NCBI GenBank assembly: GCA_021823825.1
Contig: JAKANJ010000044.1
Location: forward strand, 1 to 5,069
Source of the DNA: a bacterium
GTDB lineage: Bacteria > Patescibacteriota > Minisyncoccia > Phycocordibacterales > UBA1550
Reading direction: 5' to 3'
Length of the DNA: 5,069 nucleotides
Positions 1 through 4,926 of the stretch are shown piece after piece; position 1 is the first letter of the stretch, and each line of letters opens with the position of its first letter. The notes under the pieces are model-generated. The model did no database searches. It saw nothing but the letters and a program-made list of their open reading frames with translations, and had not been told where the DNA came from. Made by a program: the position numbers and the translations under genes.

Positions 1-153
1 GAAGCCTTCAGAAAATTGGAAGTCATAATAAAATCCGTTGTCAATAACGGGTCCAATGGCGAGCTTGGCGCTCGGATCTTTTTCAAGGACGGCAATAGCA
101 AGTAGGTGGGCCAGGGAATGGCGGATGTTGTGAAGATTATTTTCTGATTCCAT
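1..153 (-). CDS. thrS: Threonyl-tRNA synthetase, N-terminal fragment (partial, runs off the left edge)
   Basis: This is the first 51 codons of threonine-tRNA ligase, which charges tRNA-Thr with threonine in the cytoplasm and clears mischarged Ser-tRNA-Thr. The visible protein carries the start of the N2 editing domain: RHSLAHLLA at residues 11-19, giving the HxxxH motif (H12, H16), followed by [15 protein letters not shown] at residues 31-45, a hallmark of ThrRS. The family's usual N-terminal TGS (N1) domain of about 60 residues is missing. The only room upstream is 33 bases before the dnaE stop, so the absence looks genuine. The catalytic and anticodon-binding domains lie outside the window. 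The ATG at 151-153 is chosen because it sits just before the conserved region. No Shine-Dalgarno is visible, and a -10-like element ends nine bases upstream. The gene follows dnaE on the same strand, so readthrough from dnaE is also possible. Identification is secure; the start is likely. Confidence 0.93.
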   Translation of the reverse strand, partial: MESENNLHNIRHSLAHLLAIAVLEKDPSAKLAIGPVIDNGFYYDFQFSEGF

Positions 154-162
154 AATCTTTAC

Positions 163-192
163 ACTTTAGCACTTTTCAGCCTGTTTTTACAA
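163..192 (-). promoter_or_regulatory. Putative thrS promoter overlapping the dnaE stop codon
   Basis: On the minus strand TTGTAA (192-187, 4/6 to the -35 consensus) is followed by an 18-base spacer and TAAAGT (168-163, 4/6 to the -10 consensus). TGC directly before the hexamer gives an extended -10 (TGnTAAAGT). The -35 is the final Leu codon plus stop codon of dnaE. Nine bases separate the -10 from the thrS ATG, so transcription would begin at or within a base or two of the start codon, giving a leaderless mRNA. This is inferred from consensus matching only; thrS could instead be read through from dnaE. Confidence 0.5.
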
Positions 193-3100
193 TTCTTTTA
201 CTTTTTCAACAATGAGGCTCTTTTCACCATTTCTATCAGAAATTTTGCCTTTGACTTTGATGCATCGGTCTGTTGTTTCAAAAAGTAATTTATTTGATGC
301 TAGCACCTCAGGGAAAAGAACTACTTCAAGGGTGCCTGTAGTGTCGGTTAACTTTACGAAGGCCATTTTGTCACCCTTTTTTGTAAGGATTGCATGAACG
401 TTTTCAACAATTCCTCCAACGACAGCGACCATGCCATCGCGCATTGTTTTGACCCCTTCTATTGTTGTTCCAATTGCAGCAAGTTTTTCACGGTGGTCTT
501 CTAGGGGATGCCCTGACACATATAGACCGAGAAGCTCTTTTTCCCACGCAAGTGAATCACGTTTTGCTGCTGGGGGTGCAGACTTTAATCGCAACGCTGG
601 TATGCTCGATTTGTCGGCCATTCCGCCGAAAAGTGATTCCTGCCCGCTCATCTCTTTTCCTTGTGACCGATTGTAGGCAAGAGCTTCTTCTGTGTTTGCA
701 AGCATAATGCCACGTTCGCCAAGTGCATCAAGGGCGCCAGACTTTACCAGTGCCTCAAATGATTTTTTATTTAGATTTTTATGTCGGATGCGCTCGAGAA
801 AATCTGCAAGTGAAGTAAATGGTCCATTGGTTACGCGCTCATCAATGATTGCATCAGAAATATCCGTTCCAAGATTTTTAATTGTATAAAGCCCAAAGCG
901 AATTTCTTGGTGTTTATCTTTATCTACAATGGTGAACCCACCAAAGCTTGCATTGACATCTGGTGGCAGGATGGGGAGGCCCATTCGTTTGGACTCACCA
1001 ATAATCTCTGCGATCTTTTCAGTATCGCCAGATTCTGCAGTCAAAATGGCGGTCATGTATTCCACGGGGAAGTTTGCTTTCATGTATGCCGTTTGGTATG
1101 CAAGTCGACCGTAACTTGCAGCGTGTGCCTTGTTGAAACCATACGCCGCAAATGGTTCAATGAGCGCCCATAACTCGTCTGCCTTTTTTTGTGAGAGACC
1201 ACCTGCAATAAATCCTTTTAGTAATTTTTCCTTTTGAGCCTGCATTTCAGCGGGGATTTTTTTGCCCATTGCTTTTCGGAGCTTGTCAGCTTCAAGCCAT
1301 GTATACCCAGCGAGCTTGATGGCTATCATCATGACGTCATCTTGATAAGTAATTACGCCGTATGACATTGAAAGTATCTCTGCCATTCGCGGGTCAAGGT
1401 AGGAAACGAGGGAAGGATTTTGTTTTCGTTTAATATATTCAGGAATAGATTCAAGTGGTCCAGGACGATAAAGAGCGACCATTGCATTAATGTCGTGGAT
1501 TGTTGATGGCCTCAGTTCTTTTAGATAGCGAGTCATTCCCGCACCATTGAGCTGGAAGAGACCCATGGTTTCTCCGCGCGCAAGCATTTCAAATGTTTTT
1601 TTGTCTGCAATATCTATATTATCAAGATCAACTTCTACTCCATGTCGTTCTTTTGCAAGGCGAACTGCATCTCCTAAAATTGAAAGGTTGCGAATACCAA
1701 GAAAATCGTACTTTAAGAGACCCGCATCTTCAACTGCGTGCATGTCATATTGGGTTATGATTTTTCCACCTTTAGGGTCAAGTTGGGTTGGGGTGAAATC
1801 ATACAGAGGTGATGGTGCGATAACGACGCCAGCAGCATGTACAGAAATATGTCGGACACAACCCTCTAGACGTTTAGCAAGATCAATTATTTCTGTTGTC
1901 GTTGGGTCGTTTTTATATAAGTCGCTGAGCTCTGGAGTCAGTTTGAGCGCAGTATCGATTGTCATAGGAAATCCCTGTGAGCCCTCTGGAATTAACTTTG
2001 AAATTTTATCGCCAACAATATATGGGTGACCAAGAGCGCGCGCCACGTCACGAACGGCGCCACGTGCCATCATCGTACCGAATGTTCCAATTTGTGCTAC
2101 ATGGTCGGCCCCATATTTTTCACGGGCATAGGCAATAACCTCGTCACGACGGGTATCGGCATAATCCATATCAATATCGGGTGCACTTGGTCGCTCTGGA
2201 TTCAGAAAACGTTCAAACGGAAGATTATATTCGAGAGGGTTTACATTTGTGATACCGAGAAGGTAAGTAGTAATAGAGCCAGCAACAGACCCTCTGACGT
2301 TTGTAAGGATTCCATTATCTCGAGCAAACTGCAGAAGATCTGCAACAACAAGGAAGTATGGTGAATATCCTTTTGTACTGATAACTCCTAGCTCGTATTC
2401 AAGACGCTTAAGGACATTTTCGTCATCAGGTTTTAATTTTCGTCTTTCTATACCCTCAAATGCTAGACGTCTGAGCTCGCTATCATAGCTTGTACCTTCA
2501 GGGATTTTAAGGTCGGGAAATACCCACGAGCCAAGGTTGAGCTCAATGTTGCACATGTCAGCAATTTTTTGAGTGTTCCATACGGCCTCTGGCGTATCTT
2601 TGAAATACTCTAAAGCAGTCTCTGTGTTAATGAAAGAGTAGTCATCGGTCGCCATTGAAAAACGAGCTTCTTCTTTGAGGTCGGCGTTTGTTTGTATTGC
2701 CAGCAGGGTCTCGTGAGCTCGTTGATCCTCATGATGAAGGTAGTGCGAGTCCTGCGTTGCGACAAGAGGAATGTTATGTTTTTTTGCCAGTTCTACAATC
2801 TTTTTTCGTACTTCAAGTAGACCTTCTACACCAGGGTGGTGCATGATTTCTAGAAAATAATTTTCTTTACCAAAAATATCTTGGTGCTCCGCAATGATGC
2901 GCTCAGCTTCTTCTATGTCGTTGTCTCTAAGCGCTCGAGAAAACTCACCGCCAAAACATCCGGATAGGCAGATAAGTCCTTCGCTGTGCTTACGAAGAGC
3001 TTCCTTATCGAGACGTGGCTTATAGTAATAACCCTCAAGTTGTGAAATGGTTACTAGCTGGACTAAATTTTTATACCCTACTGCATTTTTTGCGAGAAGT

Positions 3101-3381
3101 GTGAGATGGTATCTCGTTGTATCAATTCCCGGTCGTTTATCGTGTCGCGATCCCGGTGTAATATACGCCTCTAGGCCAATAATCGGTTTAATGTCTGCGC
3201 TTTTACATTTTTTATAAAATTCAATTGCACCATACATGTTGCCGTGGTCAGTAAGACCGATTGCGTTCATCCCATAGGAGCGTGCAAGCTTCACCATCTC
3301 ATCAATTTTTGAGAGCCCATCCAACAATGAGTAATGGCTGTGCGTGTGGAGATGAATAAATGTAGGCGGACGAGGTTCCAT
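187..3381 (-). CDS. dnaE: DNA polymerase III subunit alpha (DnaE), replicative polymerase
   Basis: A complete 1064-residue C-family DNA polymerase that synthesises DNA at the replication fork. An N-terminal PHP domain (about 8-280) keeps a full set of likely metal ligands: H12, H14, D21, H46, E71, H92, C142, D211 and H213. The palm holds PDIDMDYAD at 401-409 with catalytic D404 and D406, and the third aspartate is D559 in KYDFLGIRNL. Polymerase motifs MGLFQL (606-611), ALYRPGP (636-642) and AAYGFNKAHAASY (745-757) follow. A helix-hairpin-helix region lies near 855-888, a clamp-binding-like QESLF at 914-918, and an OB fold at about 983-1064. The protein ends with the OB fold, so it lacks the extra C-terminal tau-binding domain of E. 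coli alpha (1160 residues). The intact PHP ligands suggest built-in 3'-5' proofreading, as known for Thermus and mycobacterial DnaE1. The ATG lies eight bases after an extended -10 and has no Shine-Dalgarno. thrS follows 33 bases downstream. Confidence 0.98.
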   Translation of the reverse strand: MEPRPPTFIHLHTHSHYSLLDGLSKIDEMVKLARSYGMNAIGLTDHGNMYGAIEFYKKCKSADIKPIIGLEAYITPGSRHDKRPGIDTTRYHLTLLAKNAVGYKNLVQLVTISQLEGYYYKPRLDKEALRKHSEGLICLSGCFGGEFSRALRDNDIEEAERIIAEHQDIFGKENYFLEIMHHPGVEGLLEVRKKIVELAKKHNIPLVATQDSHYLHHEDQRAHETLLAIQTNADLKEEARFSMATDDYSFINTETALEYFKDTPEAVWNTQKIADMCNIELNLGSWVFPDLKIPEGTSYDSELRRLAFEGIERRKLKPDDENVLKRLEYELGVISTKGYSPYFLVVADLLQFARDNGILTNVRGSVAGSITTYLLGITNVNPLEYNLPFERFLNPERPSAPDIDMDYADTRRDEVIAYAREKYGADHVAQIGTFGTMMARGAVRDVARALGHPYIVGDKISKLIPEGSQGFPMTIDTALKLTPELSDLYKNDPTTTEIIDLAKRLEGCVRHISVHAAGVVIAPSPLYDFTPTQLDPKGGKIITQYDMHAVEDAGLLKYDFLGIRNLSILGDAVRLAKERHGVEVDLDNIDIADKKTFEMLARGETMGLFQLNGAGMTRYLKELRPSTIHDINAMVALYRPGPLESIPEYIKRKQNPSLVSYLDPRMAEILSMSYGVITYQDDVMMIAIKLAGYTWLEADKLRKAMGKKIPAEMQAQKEKLLKGFIAGGLSQKKADELWALIEPFAAYGFNKAHAASYGRLAYQTAYMKANFPVEYMTAILTAESGDTEKIAEIIGESKRMGLPILPPDVNASFGGFTIVDKDKHQEIRFGLYTIKNLGTDISDAIIDERVTNGPFTSLADFLERIRHKNLNKKSFEALVKSGALDALGERGIMLANTEEALAYNRSQGKEMSGQESLFGGMADKSSIPALRLKSAPPAAKRDSLAWEKELLGLYVSGHPLEDHREKLAAIGTTIEGVKTMRDGMVAVVGGIVENVHAILTKKGDKMAFVKLTDTTGTLEVVLFPEVLASNKLLFETTDRCIKVKGKISDRNGEKSLIVEKVKEL

Positions 3382-3389
3382 ATGCGGGT

Positions 3390-3398
3390 AGTATACCA
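3390..3398 (-). promoter_or_regulatory. Extended -10 promoter of dnaE, predicted leaderless
   Basis: The minus strand reads TGGTATACT, an extended -10 whose hexamer TATACT (3395-3390) matches consensus at 5/6. Only eight bases lie between it and the dnaE ATG, so the first transcribed base should fall at or beside the start codon. The best -35 match at 17-base spacing is weak (TTTCCT, 3418-3413), as is usual when an extended -10 compensates. It lies just downstream of the terminator of the preceding gene, so dnaE appears to be an independent transcription unit. No Shine-Dalgarno fits between promoter and ATG. Confidence 0.65.
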
Positions 3399-3425
3399 GA
3401 ACAATCTAGACTAGGAAAAATTAAT

Positions 3426-3452
3426 AAAAAAACCCCGCTTTTGCGGGGTTTT
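3426..3452 (-). terminator. Rho-independent terminator of the zinc-ribbon gene
   Basis: On the minus strand a perfect CCCCGC/GCGGGG stem (3448-3443 with 3438-3433) closes an AAAA loop and is extended by an AAAA/TTTT pairing. It is followed by a seven-T tract (3432-3426). It starts 16 bases after the TGA of the zinc-ribbon gene and just before the dnaE promoter, so it separates these two units. Read on the plus strand the T run is only four bases, so termination should act mainly leftward. Confidence 0.93.
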
Positions 3453-3467
3453 GGGAAGGGGCTGCAA

Positions 3468-3863
3468 TCATTGGTAAAGATCGAAAACGGAGTTAAACAG
3501 AAGATGGACGTTGAAAACCTTTTCTGCAAGGCTTGAAATTTCCATTTTTTGAGGGTGTCGGTAGATATATGATTCCTTTTTGCAGCTAGGGCAAACAAGG
3601 AAACATACTTCTATACTGCTTGGAACCCAGTAATCACCCTCGTCACATCCGTGCGGCTTGATGTAATGGTGAACCTGGTTGAAGGTCCATTGACCTATTT
3701 CGCCCTTCTTTTCGCACGCGGGGCAGAGTAGAAGGGTTTTCCGTAAAAGATTGATGCGTGCAGTTTTTAGTTCCTGCAGCCTTCTTTCGGTGGCAGTAAT
3801 TCTTTGCTCAAGGTGCCTCACTCTTTCATTTAGGGGTTGCTCTGCATTAACAAGTTTTTGCAT
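3468..3863 (-). CDS. Small coiled-coil plus zinc-ribbon protein of unknown function
   Basis: A complete 131-residue protein that I cannot name. Residues about 4-44 look like an amphipathic coiled coil, with heptad positions L4, L11, L18, L32 and V15, I22, L29 in a highly charged Arg/Glu/Gln helix. Two CPxC knuckles follow at 47-50 (CPAC) and 91-94 (CPSC), the pattern of a zinc ribbon with a long 40-residue insertion. That insertion is rich in aromatics and potential ligands: W59, H65, H66, Y67, H71, C73, Y78, W79, C87. The C-terminus (about 95-131) is partly hydrophobic but has no clear membrane segment, and no signal peptide is seen, so it is probably cytoplasmic. The gene has a strong Shine-Dalgarno, a clear terminator and its own transcription unit, which supports it being real. 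It diverges from rnhB and precedes dnaE. A role in nucleic-acid binding or oligomerisation is possible but is only inferred from the fold pattern. Confidence 0.88.
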   Translation of the reverse strand: MQKLVNAEQPLNERVRHLEQRITATERRLQELKTARINLLRKTLLLCPACEKKGEIGQWTFNQVHHYIKPHGCDEGDYWVPSSIEVCFLVCPSCKKESYIYRHPQKMEISSLAEKVFNVHLLFNSVFDLYQ

Positions 3864-3868
3864 GAGTA

Positions 3869-3878
3869 CCTTCTCCTC
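3869..3878 (-). promoter_or_regulatory. Shine-Dalgarno of the zinc-ribbon gene
   Basis: The minus strand reads GAGGAGAAGG, with the AGGAG core (3877-3873) nine bases from the ATG at 3863-3861 and AAGG five bases from it. This is the only strong ribosome binding site among the six gene starts in the window. It fixes the start of the zinc-ribbon gene and implies a leadered transcript. Confidence 0.85.
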
Positions 3879-3893
3879 TTGTAGTCCGAGAAA

Positions 3894-3922
3894 ACCTTAC
3901 CACTTATGAGTTTTAACAGCAA
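3894..3922 (-). promoter_or_regulatory. Possible proximal promoter of the zinc-ribbon gene
   Basis: On the minus strand TTGCTG (3922-3917) and TAAGGT (3899-3894) are separated by 17 bases, and TGG before the -10 gives an extended element (TGGTAAGGT). Each hexamer matches consensus at only 3/6. Transcription would start near 3887, giving a leader of about 24 bases that contains the Shine-Dalgarno. It competes as an explanation with the distal TATACT at 3962-3957. Confidence 0.35.
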
Positions 3923-3942
3923 GGGGAGAGATTCCTTACTCT

Positions 3943-3972
3943 TTGTGTTTTGGTGTAGTATACAAGTACAAA
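3943..3972 (+). promoter_or_regulatory. Putative rnhB promoter
   Basis: Two overlapping -10 candidates precede rnhB: TATACA (3959-3964, 4/6, 15 bases before the ATG) and TACAAA (3967-3972, 4/6, 7 bases before it). TTGTGT (3943-3948) sits 18 bases upstream of the second and is a 3/6 -35. Either choice leaves a leader of fewer than about ten bases, and no Shine-Dalgarno is present. Which hexamer is used cannot be decided from sequence. Confidence 0.45.
3957..3962 (-). promoter_or_regulatory. Possible distal -10 of the zinc-ribbon gene, overlapping the rnhB promoter
   Basis: TATACT on the minus strand (3962-3957) matches the -10 consensus at 5/6 and is embedded in the same 9-mer (GTATACTAC) found at the dnaE promoter. 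Transcription would start near 3950 with a leader of about 87 bases. No good -35 is visible; it would fall in the first codons of rnhB. The GTATAC core is palindromic, so the same bases also give a plus-strand hexamer. Confidence 0.4.
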
Positions 3973-3979
3973 TATTGCA

Positions 3980-4582
3980 ATGAAGCCAAAAAAAATAATT
4001 GGAATCGATGAAGTGGGGAGGGGGCCGCTTGCTGGGCCTGTTGCCGTTGGCGCGGTTTGTATAAAGGCGGAGTATTCTCGTCACCTTAGAAAGCTTTTCC
4101 CTGTTGTGAAGGATTCAAAAAAGTTAGCACCAAAAGCTCGGGAAGCATGGCGTGACCGAATTCGCGAAGCGGAGCGAATGGGGTATCTGTCGTGTGCCGT
4201 ATCGTACGTTGCGCCATCTGTTATAGATAAAAAGGGTTTAACGTTTGCTATTCAAAGTGCGATAAAACAATCACTTTCTGAGATCGAGCACGACGCAAAC
4301 GAAACCCGCGTGTTGCTTGATGGTGGTCTTCATGCACCAAAGGAATACCTTTTACAAAAAACAATAATAAAAGGGGACGAAAAAGAACTTGCGATAGCCC
4401 TGGCCTCAATTGTTGCAAAAGTAGCCCGTGACGCCAAAATGGTACTTCTTTCAAAAAAGTTTCCACAATATGGCTTTGAGCAACACAAGGGCTACGGCAC
4501 GCGGGCACATTATCTAGCTCTTAAAAAATATGGACCAACCCTGCACCATCGCAAGAGTTTCCTTCATAATAAGGTCATATAG
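3980..4582 (+). CDS. rnhB: Ribonuclease HII
   Basis: A complete 200-residue type 2 RNase H, which cuts RNA in RNA/DNA hybrids and starts removal of single ribonucleotides misincorporated in DNA. The family signature GIDEVGRGPLAGPV is at 8-21 with catalytic D10 and E11. The GRG stretch (13-15) recognises the RNA-DNA junction. KDSKKL (44-49), D114 in LLDGG and D151 in ASIVAKVARD complete the DEDD active site. The conserved substrate-binding tail YGFEQHKGYGTRAHY (164-178) and HHRKSF (189-194) are present, so the enzyme should be active. Length is normal for the family (about 190-215). The ATG lies seven residues before the signature, as expected, and has no Shine-Dalgarno. The gene diverges from the zinc-ribbon gene, and rpmF follows after 49 bases. 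No terminator with a T tract is evident after it, so transcripts may run into rpmF. Confidence 0.97.
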   Translation: MKPKKIIGIDEVGRGPLAGPVAVGAVCIKAEYSRHLRKLFPVVKDSKKLAPKAREAWRDRIREAERMGYLSCAVSYVAPSVIDKKGLTFAIQSAIKQSLSEIEHDANETRVLLDGGLHAPKEYLLQKTIIKGDEKELAIALASIVAKVARDAKMVLLSKKFPQYGFEQHKGYGTRAHYLALKKYGPTLHHRKSFLHNKVI

Positions 4583-4614
4583 GGGGTAGGGGCTTGATTT
4601 TTTAGTTACCCTCT
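4581..4614. repeat. Imperfect inverted repeat around the rpmF -35
   Basis: AGGGGGTA (4581-4588) can pair with TACCCTCT (4607-4614) over eight positions with one G-T wobble, around an 18-base loop. The arms start in the rnhB stop codon and end at the extended -10 of rpmF, and the loop contains the -35. No T tract follows the right arm, so it is not a normal terminator. It may be an operator or chance. Confidence 0.3.
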
Positions 4615-4622
4615 GCTATATT
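4594..4622 (+). promoter_or_regulatory. rpmF promoter, predicted leaderless
   Basis: TTGATT (4594-4599, 4/6 to -35) is separated by exactly 17 bases from TATATT (4617-4622, 5/6 to -10). TGC before the hexamer makes it an extended -10 (TGCTATATT). This is the best promoter in the window. Nine bases separate it from the rpmF ATG at 4632, so the start site should fall within about three bases of the start codon. No Shine-Dalgarno is present, since the intervening bases are TGGGACAACT-like rather than purine-rich GGAGG. Confidence 0.75.
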
Positions 4623-4631
4623 GGGACAACT

Positions 4632-4859
4632 ATGGTAGTACGAATGAGACACACACGCGCGCATACGGCAAACCGCCGTTCGCACCACGCACTGGAAGGA
4701 GTCCGTCTTTCAAAGTGTGTGAAATGCTCTGCCCTTCACTTGCGCCACACCGTCTGCACGAATTGCGGTACCTATCGCGGGAAGACGGTATTAAAGATGG
4801 CAAAGACGATTGCAAAAACCGAGAAGAAAGTTTCTGCAAAGGGAAAGGCAGCAAAGTAG
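4632..4859 (+). CDS. rpmF: 50S ribosomal protein L32
   Basis: A 75-residue small basic protein of the large ribosomal subunit. MRHTRAHTANRRSHHAL (5-21) is the diagnostic N-terminal segment of L32. It is followed by a zinc finger with C29-x2-C32 and C42-x2-C45, the zinc-binding form of L32 as opposed to cysteine-free paralogues used under zinc shortage. TYRG (47-50) closes the conserved core. The last 20 or so residues are a Lys/Ala-rich tail (KTEKKVSAKGKAAK) that makes it longer than E. coli L32 (57 residues). Two ATGs are possible, 4632 and 4644. The first is preferred because it sits nine bases after the promoter and gives MVVRMRHT. A terminator overlaps the stop codon, so rpmF is probably a single-gene unit apart from possible readthrough from rnhB. 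Confidence 0.96.
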   Translation: MVVRMRHTRAHTANRRSHHALEGVRLSKCVKCSALHLRHTVCTNCGTYRGKTVLKMAKTIAKTEKKVSAKGKAAK

Positions 4860-4886
4860 AGCTATCTGCTTGCTGTTTTTTCTTTT
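4849..4886 (+). terminator. Intrinsic terminator overlapping the rpmF stop codon
   Basis: CAGCAAAGTAGA (4849-4860) pairs with TCTGCTTGCTG (4865-4875), leaving one bulged A, one G-T wobble and a GCTA loop. A T-rich tract, TTTTTTCTTTT (4876-4886), follows at once. The left arm includes the last codons and TAG (4857-4859) of rpmF, so the terminating ribosome would cover the hairpin. The end of the T tract abuts the nusB promoter. Confidence 0.8.
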
Positions 4887-4918
4887 GTGCGCGTAAGGTT
4901 AGCACTTTATAAAATACT
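4885..4918 (+). promoter_or_regulatory. Putative nusB promoter
   Basis: TTGTGC (4885-4890, 3/6) lies 17 bases before TATAAA (4908-4913, 5/6), which ends 13 bases before the nusB ATG. An overlapping alternative -10, AATACT (4913-4918, 4/6), ends eight bases before it, the same spacing as at dnaE. Either way the leader is only a few bases or none, and no Shine-Dalgarno is seen. The -35 overlaps the T tract of the rpmF terminator. Confidence 0.55.
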
Positions 4919-4926
4919 ACTAAACT

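Noticed and set aside
1547..2029. 160-codon open frame on the plus strand inside dnaE
   Set aside because: It lies opposite the highly conserved palm region of dnaE, has no ribosome binding site and resembles no protein family. It is a shadow of the minus-strand gene.
3453..3468. TGA read as glycine (Gracilibacteria/SR1 code) at the end of the zinc-ribbon gene
   Set aside because: Readthrough would continue directly through a strong terminator hairpin, and no in-frame TGA occurs inside dnaE or rnhB. TGA is a stop here.
3302..3598. 98-codon minus-strand open frame spanning the zinc-ribbon gene's 3' end and the start of dnaE
   Set aside because: It runs through the terminator and the dnaE promoter and overlaps two well-supported genes in another frame.
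3864..3950. Riboswitch or other structured leader ahead of the zinc-ribbon gene
   Set aside because: There is weak complementarity between a CTCTCC stretch and the GGAG of the Shine-Dalgarno, but it is only five or six pairs and no known riboswitch core is visible.
4248..4508. Minus-strand open frame inside rnhB
   Set aside because: It is antisense to the RNase HII active-site region, with no start signals of its own.
4583..4631. Intrinsic terminator after rnhB (G-rich stretch followed by TTTTTT at 4598-4603)
   Set aside because: No stable stem lies directly before the T run; the T run sits in the rpmF promoter spacer and in the loop of the inverted repeat.
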